From: Ptiloglossa arizonensis
Lineage: Eukaryota; Arthropoda; Insecta; Hymenoptera; Colletidae
Reading direction: 5' to 3'
DNA length: 64,000 bases
NCBI RefSeq assembly: GCF_051014685.1
Contig: NW_027479034.1
Coordinates: 186,001-250,000 of the forward strand
A program made the translations under genes and the position numbers. The notes beneath the pieces are model-generated. The model was not told where the DNA came from. It ran no database searches and saw only the letters and a list, made by a program, of their open reading frames with translations. Position 1 is the stretch's first letter. Every line of letters begins with the position of its first letter. Of this stretch, positions 35,520 through 50,214 are shown one piece after another.

Positions 35520-36919
35520 AGAACGGCCCAGGGGAAAAGTGCGCATACCATTGTAATCGGGCGAGTTTCTACTTTCAAATGCAATAGAAATTTTGCGGAT
35601 TGGTCAATCCGTTCGCGAGATATGGCAGTTTGGATGTAAGAAACGCTTGAGAAACTCAAAATTTGCGCAGTTCTGATGCTCGAAATGAATAACTAGAACG
35701 GCCTAGGGGAAGTGTGCGCATACCGTTGTAATCGGGCGAGTTTCTACTTTCAGACGCAACAGAAATTTTGCGGATTGGTCAAACCGTTCGCGAGATGTGG
35801 CAGTTTGGAGGTAAGAAACGCTTGAGAAACTCAAAATTTTCGCAGTTCTGATGCTCGACACGAATAACTAGAACGGCCCAGGGGAAAAGTGCGCATACCA
35901 TTGTAATCGGGCGAGTTTCTACTTTCAAATGCAATAGAAATTTTGCGGATTGGTCAATCCGTTCGCGAGATATGGCAGTTTGGATGTAAGAAACGCTTGA
36001 GAAACTCAAAATTTTCGCAGTTCTGATGCTCGACACGAATAACTAGAACGGCCTAGGGGAAAAGTGCGCATACCGTTGTAATCGGGCGAGTTTCTACTTT
36101 CAGATGCAACAGAAATTTTGCGGATTGATCAATCCGTTCGCGAGACATGGCAGTTTGGAGATAAGAAACGCTTGAGAAACTCAAAATTTTCGCAGTTCTG
36201 ATGCTCGACACGAATAACTAGAACGGCCCAGGGGAAAAGTGCGCATACCATTGTAATCGGGCGAGTTTCTACTTTCAAATGCAATAGAAATTTTGCGGAT
36301 TGGTCAATCCGTTCGCGAGATATGGCAGTTTGGATGTAAGAAACGCTTGAGAAACTCAAAATTTGCGCAGTTCTGATGCTCGAAATGAATAACTAGAACG
36401 GCCTAGGGGAAGTGTGCGCATACCGTTGTAATCGGGCGAGTTTCTACTTTCAGACGCAACAGAAATTTTGCGGATTGGTCAAACCGTTCGCGAGATGTGG
36501 CAGTTTGGAGGTAAGAAACGCTTGAGAAACTCAAAATTTTCGCAGTTCTGATGCTCGACTCGAATAACTAGAACGACCTAGGGGAAAAGTGCGTTTACCG
36601 TTATAATGGGGCGAGTTTCTACTTTCAGATGCAACAGAAATTTTGCGGATTGGTCAATCCGTTCGCGAGATATGGCAGTTTGGAGGTAAGAAACGCTTGA
36701 GAAACTCAAAATTTGCGCAGTTCTGATGCATGAAACGAATAACTAGAACGGCCTAGGGGAAGTGTGCTCATACCGTTGTAATCGGGCGAGTTTCTACTTT
36801 CAGACGCAACAGAAATTTTGCGGATTGGTCAATCCGTTCGCGAGATATGGCAGTTTGGATGTAAGAAACGCTTGAAAAACTCAAAATTTTCGCAGTTCTG
36901 ATGCTCGACACGAATAACT
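35520..36919. repeat. Alternating X dimer (350 bp) inside a 700-bp duplication
   Basis: X monomers with 'caaatgcaatag' lie at 35520, 35870 and 36220, every second unit. The interleaved units are T (35695), a C-tailed unit (36045) and T (36395). 'gctcgaaatgaat' and 'gtcaaaccg' recur exactly 700 bp apart (about 35679 and 36379; 35779 and 36479), so the four-monomer block is tandemly duplicated. The last units are less regular. Confidence 0.8.
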
Positions 36920-38799
36920 AGAACGGCCTAGGGGAAAAGTGCGCATACCGTTGTAATCGGGCGAGTTTCTACTTTCAGATGCTACAGAAATTTTGCGGAT
37001 TGGTCAATCCGTTCGCGAGATATGGCCGTTTGGATGTAAGAAACGCTTTAGAAACTCAAAATTTTCGCAGTTCTGATGCTCGAAACGAATAACTAGAACG
37101 GCCCAGGGGAAAAGTGCGCATACCATTGTAATCGGGCGAGTTTCTACTTTCAAATGCAACAGAAATTTTGCGGATTGGTCAATCCGTTCGCGAGATATGG
37201 CAGTTTGGAGGTAAGAAACGCTTGAGAAACTCAAAATTTTCGCAGTTCTGATGCTCGAAACGAATAACTGGAACGGCCTAGGGGAAAAGTACGCATACCG
37301 ATGTAATCGGGCGAGTTTCTAATTTCAGATGCAACAGAAATTTTGAGGATTGGTCAATCCGTTCGCGAGATGTGGCAGTTTGGAGGTAAGAAACGCTTGA
37401 GAAACTCAAAATTTTCGCAGTTCTGATGCTCGACACGAATAACTAGAACGACCTAGGGGAAAAGTGCCCATACCGTTATAATCGGGCGAGTTTCTACTTT
37501 CAGATGCAACAGAAATTTTGCGGATTGGTCAATCCGTTCGCGAGATATGGCAGTTTGGAGGTAAGAAACGCTTGAAAAACTCAAAATTTTCGCAGTTCTG
37601 ATGCTCGACACGAATAACTAGAACGGCCTAGGGGAAAAGTGCGCATACCGTTGTAATCGGGCGAGTTTCTACTTTCAGATGCAACAGAAATTTTGGGGAT
37701 TGATCAATCCGTTCGCGAGACATGGCAGTTTGGAGATAAGAAACGCTTGAGAAACTCAAAATTTTCGCAGTTCTGATGCTCGACACGAATAACTAGAACG
37801 GCCCAGGGGAAAAGTGCGCATACCATTGTAATCGGGCGAGTTTCTACTTTCAAATGCAATAGAAATTTTGCGGATTGGTCAATCCGTTCGCGAGATATGG
37901 CAGTTTGGATGTAAGAAACGCTTGAGAAACTCAAAATTTTCGCAGTTCTGATGCTCGAAACGAATAACTGGAACGGCCTAGGGGAAAACTACACATACCG
38001 TTGTAATCGGGCGAGTTTCTACTTTCAGATGCAACAGAAATTTTGCGGATTGGTCAATCCGTTCGCGAGATATGGCCGTTTGGATGTAAGAAACGCTTTA
38101 GAAACTCAAAATTTTCGCAGTTCTGATGCTCGAAACGAATAACTAGAACGGCCCAGGGGAAAAGTGCGCATACCATTGTAATCGGGCGAGTTTCTACTTT
38201 CAAATGCAACAGAAATTTTGCGGATTGGTCAATCCGTTCGCGAGATATGGCAGTTTGGATGTAAGAAACGCTTGAGAAACTCAAAATTTTCGCAGTTCTG
38301 ATGCTCGAAACGAATAACTGGAACGGCCTAGGGGAAAACTACACATACCGTTGTAATCGGGCGAGTTTCTACTTTCAGATGCAACAGAAATTTTGAGGAT
38401 TGGTCAATCCGTTCGCGAGATGTGGCAGTTTGGAGGTAAGAAACGCTTGAGAAACTCAAAATTTTCGCAGTTCTGATGCTCGACACGAATAACTAGAACG
38501 GCCTAGGGGAAAAGTGCCCATACCGTTGTAATCGGGCGAGTTTCTACTTTCAGATGCAACAGAAATTTTGCGGATTGATCAATCCGTTCGCGAGACATTG
38601 CAGTTTGTAGATAAGAAACGCTTGAGAAACTCAAAATTTTCGCAGTTCTGATGCTCGACACGAATAACTAGAACGACCTAGGGGAAAAGTGCGCATACCG
38701 TTATAATCGGGCGAGTTTCTACTTTCAGATGCAACAGAAATTTTGCGGATTGGTCAATCCGTTCGCGAGGTATGGCAGTTTGGAGATAAGAAATGCTTG

Positions 38800-41700
38800 A
38801 GAAACTCAAAATTTTCGCCGTTCTGATGCTCGAAACGAATACCTAGAACGGCCTAGGGGAAAGTACGCATACCGTTGTAATCGGGCGAGTTTCTACTTTC
38901 AGATGCAACAGAAATTTTGCGGATTGCTCAATCCGTTCGCGAGATATGGCAGTTTGGAGGTAAGAAACGCTTGAGAAACTCAAAATTTGCGCAGTTCTGA
39001 TGCTCCAAACGAATAACTAGAACAGCCTAGGGGAAGTGTGCGCATACCGTTGTAATCGGGCGAGTTTCTACTTTCAGACGCAACAGAAATTTTGCGGATT
39101 GGTCAAACCGTTCGCGAGATGTGGCAGTTTGGAGGTGAGAAACGCTTGAGAAACTAAAATTTTCGCAGTTCTGATGCTCGAAACGAATAACTAGAACGGC
39201 CTAGGGGAAAACTACACCTACCGTTGTAATCGGGCGAGTTTCTACTTTCAGATGCAACAGAAATTTTGCGGATTGGTCAATCCGTTCGCGAGATATGGCA
39301 GTTTGGAGATAAGAAATGCTTGAGAAACTCAAAATTTTCGCCGTTCTGATGCTCGAAACGAATAACTAGAACGGCCTAGGGGAAAAGTTAGCAAACCGTT
39401 GTAATCGGGCGAGTTTCTACTTTCAGATGCAACAGAAATTTTGCGGATTGATCAATCCGTTCGCGAGACATGGCAGTTTGGAGATAAGAAACGCTTGAGA
39501 AACTCAAAATTTTCGCAGTTCTGATGCTCGACACGAATGACTAGAACGACCTAGGGGAAAAGTGCGCATACCGTTATAATCGGGCGAGTTTCTACTTTCA
39601 GATGCAACAGAAATTTTGCGGATTGGTCAATCCGTTCGCGAGATATGGCAGTTTGGAGATAAGAAATGTTTGAGAAACTCAAAATTTTCGCCGTTCTGAT
39701 GCTCGAAACGAATAACTAGAACGGCCTAGGGGAAAACTACAACCACCGTTGTAATCGGGCGAGTTTCTACTTTCAGATGCAACAGAAATTTTGCGGATTG
39801 GTCAATCCGTTCGCGAGATATGGCAGTTTGGAGGTAAGAAACGCTTGAGAAACTCAAAATTTGCGCAGTTCTGATGCTCGAAACGAATAACTAGAACGGC
39901 CTAGGGGAAGTGTGCGCATACCGTTGTAATCGGGCGAGTTTCTACTTTCAGACGCAACAGAAATTTTGCGGAATGGTCAATCCGTTCGCGAGATGTGGCA
40001 GTTTGGAGGTAAGAAACGCTTGAGAAACTAAAATTTTCGCAGTTCTGATGCTCGAAACGAAAAACTAGAACGGCCTAGGGGAAAACTACACCTACCGTTG
40101 TAATCGGGCGAGTTTCTACTTTCAGATGCAACAGAAATTTTGCGGACTGGTCAATCCGTTCGCGAGATATGGCAGTTTGGAGATAAGAAATGCTTGAGAA
40201 ACTCAAAATTTTCGCAGTTCTGATGCTCGACACGAATAACTAGAGCGGCCTAGGGGAAAAGTACGCATACCGATGTAATCGGGCGAGTTTCTAATTTCAG
40301 ATGCAACAGAAATTTTGAGGATTGGTCAATCCGTTAGCGAGATGTGGCAGTTTGGAGGTAAGAAACGCGTGAGAAACTCAAAATTTTCGCAGTTCTGATG
40401 CTCGACACGAATAACTAGAACGACCTAGGGGAAAAGTGCGCATACCGTTATAATCGGGCGAGTTTCTACTTTCAGATGCAACAGAAATTTTGCGGATTGG
40501 TCAATCCGTTCGCGAGATATGGCAGTTTGGAGATAAGAAATGCTTGAGAAACTCAAAATTTTCGCCGTTCTGATGCTCGAAACGAATAACTAGAACGGCC
40601 TAGGGGAAAAGTTAGCATACCGTTGTAATCGGGCGAGTTTCTACTTTCAGATGCAACAGAAATTTTGCGGATTGATCAATCCGTTCGCGAGACATGGCAG
40701 TTTGGAGATAAGAAACGCTTGAGAAACTCAAAATTTTCGCAGTTCTGATGCTCGACACGAATAACTAGAACGACCTAGGGGAAAAGTGCCCATACCGTTA
40801 TAATCGGGCGAGTTTCTACTTTCAGATGCAACAGAAATTTTGCTGATTGGTCAATCCGTTCGCGAGATATGGCAGTTTGGAGATAAGAAATGCTTGAGAA
40901 ACTCAAAATTTTCGCCGTTCTGATGCTCGAAACGAATAACTAGAACGGCCTAGGGGAAAAGTACGCATACCGTTGTAATCGGGCGAGTTTCTAATTTCAG
41001 ATGCAACAGAAATGTTGCGGATTGGTCAATCCGTTCGCGAGATATGGCAGTTTGGAGGTAAGAAACGCTTGAGAAACTCAAAATTTTCGCAGTTCTGATG
41101 CTCGACACGAATAACTAGAACGGCCTAGGGGAAAAGTGCGCATACCGTTGTAATCGGGCGAGTTTCTACTTTCAGATGCAACAGAAATTTTGCGGATTGG
41201 TCAATCCGTTCGCGAGATATGGCAGTTTGGATGTAAGAAACGCTTGAGAAACTCAAAATTTGCGCAGTTCTGATGCTCGAAATGAATAACTAGAACGGCC
41301 TAGGGGAAGTGTGCGCATACCGTTGTAATCGGGCGAGTTTCTACTTTCAGACGCAACAGAAATTTTGCGGATTGGTCAATCCGTTCGCGAGATATGGCAG
41401 TTTGGATGTAAGAAACGCTTGAGAAACTCAAAATTTTCGCCGTTCTGATGCTCGAAACGAATAACTAGAACGGCCTAGGGGAAAAGTTAGCATACCGTTG
41501 TAATCGGGCGAGTTTCTACTTTCAGATGCAACAGAAATTTTGCGGATTGATCAATCCGTTCGCGAGACATGGCAGTTTGGAGATAAGAAACGCTTGAGAA
41601 ACTCAAAATTTTCGCAATTCTGATGCTCGACACGAATGACTAGAACGACCTAGAGGAAAAGTGCGCATACCGTTATAATCGGGCGAGTTTCTACTTTCAG

Positions 41701-44700
41701 ATGCAACAGAAATTTTGCGGATTGGTCAATCCGTTCGCGAGATATGGCAGTTTGGAGATAAGAAATGCTTGAGAAACTCAAAATTTTCGCCGTTCTGATG
41801 CTCGAAACGAATAACTAGAACGGCCTAGGGGAAAACTACACCTACCAGTGTAATCGGGCGAGTTTCTACTTTCAGATGCTACAGAAATTTTGCGGATTGG
41901 TCAATCCGTTCGCGAGATATGGCCGTTTGGAGATAAGAAATGCTTGAGAAACTCAAAATTCTCGCAGTTCTGATGCTCGAAACGAATAACTAGAACGGCC
42001 TAGGGGAAAAGTTAGCATACCGTTGTAATCGGGCGAGTTTCTACTTTCAGATGCAACAGAAATTTTGCGGATTGATCAATCCGTTCGCGAGACATGGCAG
42101 TTTGGAGATAAGAAACGCTTGAGAAACTCAAAATTTTCGCATTTCTGATGCTCGACACGAATGACTAGAACGACCTAGGGGAAAAGTGCGCATACCGTTA
42201 TAATCGGGCGAGTTTCTACTTTCAGATGCAACAGAAATTTTGCGGATTGGTCAATCCGTTCGCGAGATATGGCAGTTTGGAGATAAGAAATGCTTGAGAA
42301 ACTCAAAATTTTCGCCGTTCTGATGCTCGAAACGAATAACTAGAACGGCCTAGGGGAAAGTACGCATACCGTTGTAATCGGGCGAGTTTCTACTTTCAGA
42401 TGCAACAGATATTTTGCGGATTGGTCAATCCGTTCGCGAGATATGGCAGTTTGGAGGTAAGAAACGCTTGAGAAACACAAAATTTGCGCAGTTCTGATGC
42501 TCGAAACGAATAACTAGAACGGCCTAGGGGAAGTGTGCGCATACCGTTGTAATCGGGCGAGTTTCTACTTTCAGACGCAACAGAAATTTTGCGGATTGGT
42601 CAAACCGTTCGCGAGATATGGCTGTTTGGAGATAAGAAATGCTTGAGAAACTCAAAATTTTCGCCGTTCTGATGCTCGAAACGAATAACTAGAACGGCCT
42701 AGGGGAAAAGTTAGCAAACCGTTGTAATCGGGCGAGTTTCTACTTTCAGATGCAACAGAAATTTAGCGGATTGATCAATCCGTTCGCGAGACATGGCAGT
42801 TTGGAGATAAGAAACGCTTGAGAAACTCAAAATTTTCGCAGTTCTGATGCTCGACACGAATGACTAGAACGACCTAGGGGAAAAGTGCGCATACCGTTAT
42901 AATCGGGCGAGTTTCTACTTTCAGATGCAACAGAAATTTTGCGGATTGGTCAATCCGTTCGCGAGATATGGCAGTTTGGAGATAAGAAATGCTTGAGAAA
43001 CTCAAAATTTTCGCAGTTCTGATGCTCGAAACGAATAACTGGAACGGCCTAGGGGAAAACTACACATACCGTTGTAATCGGGCGAGTTTCTACTTTCAGA
43101 TGCAACAGAAATTTTGCGGATTAGTCAATCCGTTCGCGAGATATGGCAGTTTGGAGGTAAGAAACGCTTGAGAAACTCAAAATTTTCGCCGTTCTGATGC
43201 TCGAAACGAATAACTAGAACGGCCTAGGGGAAAAGTTAGCATACCGTTGTAATCGGGCGAGTTTCTACTTTCAGACGCAACAGAAATTTTGCGGTTTGAT
43301 CAATCCGTTCACGAGACATGGCAGTTTGGAGGTAAGAAACGCTTGAGAAACTCAAAATTTTCGCCGTTCTGATGCTCGAAACGAATAACTAGAACGGCCT
43401 AGGGGAAAACTACACCCACCGTTGTAATCGGGCGAGTTTCTACTTTCAGATGCAACAGAAATTTTGCGGATTGGTCAATCCGTTCGCGAGATATGGCAGT
43501 TTGGAGGTAGGAAACGCTCGAGAAACTCAAAATTTGCGCAGTTCTGATGCTCGAAACGAATAACTAGAACGGCCTAGGGGAAGTGTGCGCATACCTTTGT
43601 AATCGGGCGAGTTTCTACTTTCAGACGCAACAGAAATTTTGCGGATTGGTCAATCCGTTCGCGAGATGTGGCAGTTTGGAGGTAAGAAACGCTTGAGAAA
43701 CTAAAATTTTCGCAGTTCTGATGCTCGAAACGAAAAACTAGAACGGCCTAGGGGAAAACTACACCTACCGTTGTAATCGGGCGAGTTTCTACTTTCAGAT
43801 GCAACAGAAATTTTGCGGACTGGTCAATCCGTTCGCGAGATATGGCAGTTTGGAGATAAGAAATGCTTGAGAAACTCAAAATTTTCGCCGTTCTGATGCT
43901 CGAAACGAATAACTAGAACGGCCTAGGGGAAAAGTACGCATACCGATGTAATCGGGCGAGTTTCTAATTTCAGATGCAACAGAAATTTTGAGGATTGGTC
44001 AATCCGTTAGCGAGATGTGGCAGTTTGGAGGTAAGAAACGCGTGAGAAACTAAAAATTTTCGCAGTTCTGATGCTCGACACGAATAACTAGAACGACCTA
44101 GGGGAAAAGTGCGCGCACCGTTATAATCGGGCGAGTTTCTACTTTCAGATGCAACAGAAATTTTGCGGATTGGTCAATCCGTTCGCGAGATATGGCAGTT
44201 TGGAGGTAAGAAACGCTTGAAAAACTCAAAATTTTCGCAGTTCTGATGCTCGACACGAATAACTAGAACGGCCTAGGGGAAAAGTGCGCATACCGTTATA
44301 ATCGGGCGAGTTTCTACTTTCAGATGCAACAGAAATTTTGCGGATTGGTCAATCCGTTCGCGAGATATGGCAGTTTGGAGATAAGAAATGCTTGAGAAAC
44401 TCAAAATTTTCGCCGTTCTGATGCTCGAAACGAATAACTAGAACGGCCTAGGGGAAAAGTTAGCATACCGTTGTAATCGGGCGAGTTTCTACTTTCAGAT
44501 GCAACAGAAATTTTGCGGATTGATCAATCCGTTCACGAGACATGGCAGTTTGGAGATAAGAAACGCTTGAGAAACTCAAAATTTTCGCAGTTCTGATGCT
44601 CGACACGAATAACTAGAACGACCTAGGGGAAAAGTGCCCATACCGTTATAATCGGGCGAGTTTCTACTTTCAGATGCAACAGAAATTTTGCGGATTGGTC

Positions 44701-45314
44701 AATCCGTTCGCGAGATATGACAGTTTGGAGATAAGAAATGCTTGAGAAACTCAAAATTTTCGCCGTTCTGATGCTCGAAACGAATAACTAGAACGGCCTA
44801 GGGGAAAAGTACGCATACCGTTGTAATCGGGCGAGTTTCTAATTTCAGATGCAACAGAAATGTTGCGGATTGGTCAATCCGTTCGCGAGATATGGCAGTT
44901 TGGAGGTAAGAAACGCTTGAGAAACTCTAAATTTTCGCAGTTCTGATGCTCGACACGAATAACTAGAACGGCCTAGGGGAAAAGTGCGCATACCGTTGTA
45001 ATCGGGCGAGTTTCTACTTTCAGATGCAACAGAAATTTTGCGGATTGGTCAATCCGTTCGCGAGATATGGCAGTTTGGATGTAAGAAACGCTTGAGAAAC
45101 TCAAAATTTGCGCAGTTCTGATGCTCGAAATGAATAACTAGAACGGCCTAGGGGAAGTGTGCGCATACCGTTGTAATCGGGCGAGTTTCTACTTTCAGAC
45201 GCAACAGAAATTTTGCGGATTGGTCAAACCGTTCGCGAGATGTGGCAGTTTGGAGGTAAGAAACGCATGAGAAACTCAAAATTTTCGCCGTTCTGATGCT
45301 CGAAACGAATAACT
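38800..45314. repeat. Array domain 4: 19-22-monomer duplication rich in T, D, C, A and R-S-T
   Basis: 'gttagcaaacc' at 39387 pairs with 42710 (offset 3323). 'gcggactgg' at 40142 pairs with 43815, and 'ccgttagcg' at 40331 with 44004 (offset 3673). 'ctaatttc' at 40991 pairs with 44839 (offset 3848). The offset grows from 19 to 21 to 22 monomers, so extra units were gained along the second copy. R-S-T at 40940-41464 and 44790-45314 is the same order as at 6476-7000. Confidence 0.82.
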
Positions 45315-48289
45315 AGAACGGCCTAGGGGAAAAGTGCGCATACCGTTGTAATCGGGCGAGTTTCTACTTTCAGGAGCAACAGAAATTTTGCGGATGGGTC
45401 AATCCGTTCGCGAGACATGGCAGTTTGGATGTAAGAAACGCTTGAGAAACTCAAAATTCGCGCAGTTCTGAAGCTCGAAACGAATAACTAGAACGGCCTA
45501 GGGGAAAAGTACGCATACCGTTGTAATCGGGCGAGTTTCTACTTTCAGATGCAACAGAAATTTTGCGGATTGGTCAATCCGTTCGCGAGATATGGCAGTT
45601 TGGAGGTAAGAAACGCTTGAGAAACTCAAAATTTGTGCAGTTCTGATGCTCGAAACGAATAACTAGAACGGCCTAGGGGAAGATTGCGCATACCGTTGTA
45701 ATCGGGCGAGTTTCTACTTTCAGACGCAACAGAAATTTTGCGGATTGGTCAATCCGTTTGCGAGATGTGGCAGTTTGGAAGTAAGAAACGCTTGAGAAAC
45801 TCAAAATGTTCGCAGTTCTGATGCTCGAAACGAATAACTGGAACGGCCTAGGAGAAAACTACACATACCGCTGTAATCGGGCGAGTTTCTACTTTCAGAT
45901 GCAACAGAAATTTTGAGGATTGGTCAATCCGTTCGCGAGATGTGGCAGTTTGGAGGTAAGAAACGCTTGAGAAACTCAAAATTTTCGCCGTTCTGATGCT
46001 CGAAACGAATAACTAGAACGGCCTAGGGGAAAAGTTAGCATACCGTTGTAATCGGGCGAGTTTCTACTTTCAGATGCAACAGAAATTTTGCGGATTGATC
46101 AATCCGTTCGCGAGACATGGCAGTTTGGAGATAAGAAACGCTTGAGAAACTCAAAATTTTCACAGTTCTGATGCTCGACACGAATGACTAGAACGACCTA
46201 GGGGAAAAGTGCGCATACCGTTATAATCGGGCGAGTTTCTACTTTCAGATGCAACAGAAATTTTGCGGATTGGTCAATCCGTTCGCGAGATATGGCAGTT
46301 TGGAGATAAGAAATGCTTGAGAAACTCAAAATTTTCGCCGTTCTGATGCTCGAAACGAATAACTAGAACGGCCTAGGGGAAAACTACACCTACCAGTGTA
46401 ATCGGGCGAGTTTCTACTTTCAGATGCTACAGAAATTTTGCGGATTGGTCAATCCGTTCGCGAGATATGGCCGTTTGGAGATAAGAAATGCTTGAGAAAC
46501 TCAAAATTTTCGCCGTTCTGATGCTCGAAACGAATAACTAGAACGGCCTAGGGGAAAAGTTAGCATACCGTTGTAATCGGGCGAGTTTCTACTTTCAGAT
46601 GCAACAGAAATTTTGCGGATTGATCAATCCGTTCGCGAGACATGGCAGTTTGGAGATAAGAAACGCTTGAGAAACTCAAAATTTTCGCAGTTCTGATGCT
46701 CGACACGAATGACTAGAACGACCTAGGGGAAAAGTGCGCATACCGTTATAATCGGGCGAGTTTCTACTTTCAGATGCAACAGAAATTTTGCGGATTGGTC
46801 AATCCGTTCGCGAGATATGGCAGTTTGGAGATAAGAAATGCTTGAGAAACTCAAAATTTTCGCCGTTCTGATGCTCGAAACGAATAACTAGAACGGCCTA
46901 GGGGAAAACTACACCTACCGTTGTAATCGGGCGAGTTTCTACTTTCAGATGCAACAGAAATTTTGCGGATTGGTCAATCCGTTCGCGAGATATGGCAGTT
47001 TGGAGATAAGAAATGCTTGAGAAACTCAAAATTTTCGCCGTTCTGATGCTCGAAACGAATAACTAGAACGGCCTAGGGGAAAAGTTCGCATACCGTTGTA
47101 ATCGGGCGAGTTTCTACTTTCAGATGCAACAGAAATTTTGCGGATTGGTCAATCCATTCGCGAGATATAGCAGTTTGGAGGTAAGAAACGCTTGAGAAAC
47201 TCAAAATTTGCGCAGTTCTGAAGCTCGAAACGAATAACTAGAACGGCCTAGGGGAAGAGTGCGCAAACCGTTGTAATCGGGCGAGTTTCTACTTTCAGAC
47301 GCAACAGAAATTTTGCGGATTGATCAATCCGTTCGCGAGATATGGCTGTTTGGAGATAAGAAGCGCTTGAGAAACTCAAAATTTTCGCAGTTATGATGCT
47401 CGAAACGAGTAACTAGAACGGCCTAGGGGAAAAGTACGCTTACCGTTGTAATCGGGCGAGTTTCTACTTTCAGATGCAACAGAAATTTTGCGGATTGGTC
47501 AATCCGTTCGCGAGATATGGCAGTTTGGAGGTAAGAAACGCTTGAGAAACTCAAAATTTGCGCAGTTCTGATGCTCGAAACGAATAACTAGAACGGCCTA
47601 GGGGAAGAGTGCGCATACCGTTGTAATCGGGCGAGTTTCTACTTTCATATGCAACAGAAATTTTGCGGATTGGTCAATCCGTTCGCGAGATGTGGCAGTT
47701 TGGAAGTAAGAAACGCCTGAGAAACTCAAAATTTGCGCAGTTCTGATGCTCGAAACGAATAACTAGAACGGACTAGGCGAAAACTACACCTACCGTTGTA
47801 ATCGGGCGAGTTTCTACTTTCAGATGCAACAGAAATTTTGAGGATTGGTCAATCCGTTCGCGAGATGTGGCAGTTTGGAGGTAAGAAACGCATGAGAAAC
47901 TCAAAATTTTCGCCGTTCTGATGCTCGAAACGAATAACTAGAACGGCCTAGGGGAAAAGTTAGCATACCGTTGTAATCGGGCGAGTTTCTACTTTCAGAT
48001 GCAACAGAAATTTTGCGGATTGATCAATCCGTTCGCGAGACATGGCAGTTTGGAGATAAGAAACGCTTGAGAAACTCAAAATTTTCGCAGTTCTGATGCT
48101 CGACACGAATGACTAGAACGACCTAGGGGAAATGTGCGCATACCGTTATAATCGGGCGAGTTTCTACTTTCAGATGCAACAGAAATTTTGCGGATTGGTC
48201 AATCCGTTCGCGAGATATGGCAGTTTGGAGATAAGAAATGCTTGAGAAACTCAAAATTTTCGCCGTTCTGATGCTCGAAACGAATAACT

Positions 48290-49339
48290 AGAACGGCCTA
48301 GGGGAAAACTACACCTACCAGTGTAATCGGGCGAGTTTCTACTTTCAGATGCTACAGAAATTTTGCGGATTGGTCAATCCGTTCGCGAGATATGGCCGTT
48401 TGGAGATAAGAAATGCTTGAGAAACTCAAAATTTTCGCCGTTCTGATGCTCGAAACGAATAACTAGAACGGCCTAGGGGAAAAGTTAGCATACCGTTGTA
48501 ATCGGGCGAGTTTCTACTTTCAGATGCAACAGAAATTTTGCGGATTGATCAATCCGTTCGCGAGACATGGCAGTTTGGAGATAAGAAACGCTTGAGAAAC
48601 TCAAAATTTTCGCAGTTCTGATGCTCGACACGAATGACTAGAACGACCTAGGGGAAAAGTGCGCACACCGTTATAATCGGGCGAGTTTCTACTTTCAGAT
48701 GCAACAGAAATTTTGCGGATTGGTCAATCGGTTCGCGAGATATGGCAGTTTGGAGATAAGAAATGCTTGAGAAACTCAAAATTTTCGCCGTTCTGATGCT
48801 CGAAACGAATAACTAGAACGGCCTAGGGGAAAACTACACCTACCAGTGTAATCGGGCGAGTTTCTACTTTCAGATGCTACAGAAATTTTGCGGATTGGTC
48901 AATCCGTTCGCGAGATATGGCCGTTTGGAGATAAGAAATGCTTGAGAAACTCAAAATTTTCGCCGTTCTGATGCTCGAAACGAATAACTAGAACGGCCTA
49001 GGGGAAAAGTTAGCATACCGTTGTAATCGGGCGAGTTTCTACTTTCAGATGCAACAGAAATTTTGCGGATTGATCAATCCGTTCGCGAGACATGGCAGTT
49101 TGGAGATAAGAAACGCTTGAGAAACACAAAATTTTCGCAGTTCTGATGCTCGACACGAATGACTAGAACGACCTAGGGGAAAAGTGCGCATACCGTTATA
49201 ATCGGGCGAGTTTCTACTTTCAGATGCAACAGAAATTTTGCGGATTGGTCAATCCGTTCGCGAGATATGGCAGTTTGGAGATAAGAAATGCTTGAGAAAC
49301 TCAAAATTTTCGCCGTTCTGATGCTCGAAACGAATAACT
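48290..49339. repeat. Tandem duplication of the B-C-A trimer (2 x 525 bp)
   Basis: B 48290, C 48465, A 48640 are followed by B 48815, C 48990, A 49165. The copies differ at scattered single bases: 'gcacaccg' and 'caatcggttc' in the first A unit, 'gaaacacaaa' in the second C unit. Similar A-B-C reiteration is seen at 7001-8050, so this trimer expands repeatedly. Confidence 0.85.
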
Positions 49340-50214
49340 AGAACGGCCTAGGGGAAAACTACACCTACCGTTGTAATCGGGCGAGTTTCTACTTTCAGAT
49401 GCAACAGAAATTTTGCGGATTGGTCAATCCGTTCGCGAGATATGGCAGTTTGGAGATAAGAAATGCTTGAGAAACTCAAAATTTTCGCCGTTCTGATGCT
49501 CGAAACGAATAACTAGAACGGCCTAGGGGAAAAGTTCGCATACCGTTGTAATCGGGCGAGTTTCTACTTTCAGATGCAACAGAAATTTTGCGGATTGGTC
49601 AATCCATTCGCGAGATATAGCAGTTTGGAGGTAAGAAACGCTTGAGAAACTCAAAATTTGCGCAGTTCTGAAGCTCGAAACGAATAACTAGAACGGCCTA
49701 GGGGAAGAGTGCGCAAACCGTTGTAATCGGGCGAGTTTCTACTTTCAGACGCAACAGAAATTTTGCGGATTGATCAATCCGTTCGCGAGATATGGCTGTT
49801 TGGAGATAAGAAGCGCTTGAGAAACTCAAAATTTTCGCAGTTATGATGCTCGAAACGAATAACTAGAACGACCTAGGGGAAAAGTGCGCATACCGTTATA
49901 ATCGGGCGAGTTTCTACTTTCAGATGCAACAGAAATTTTGCGGATTGGTCAATCCGTTCGCGAGATATGGCAGTTTGGAGGTAAGAAACGCTTGAGAAAC
50001 TCAAAATTTGCGCAGTTCTGATGCTCGAAACGAATAACTAGAACGGCCTAGGGGAAGAGTGCGCATACCGTTGTAATCGGGCGAGTTTCTACTTTCATAC
50101 GCAACAGAAATTTTGCGGATTGGTCAATCCGTTCGCGAGATGTGGCAGTTTGGAAGTAAGAAACGCCTGAGAAACTCAAAATTTGTGCAGTTCTGAAGCT
50201 CGAAACGAATAACT

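Larger units (their letters stand above)
22900..38800. repeat. Array domain 3: X, T and A types in 2- to 38-monomer blocks
   Basis: X monomers ('ggcccagg' or 'ggtccagg', 'ataccattg', 'caaatgc') occur at 23273, 24847, 26597, 26947, 27647, 35520, 35870, 36220 and 37795 among others. They are mixed with T ('gaagtgtgcgc'), A ('gacctagg', 'gttat') and O-like units with 'ttggtaaatcc'. Nested duplications of 350, 700, 2099-2274, 4374 and about 6470-6650 bp are listed separately. All of it is satellite. Confidence 0.78.
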
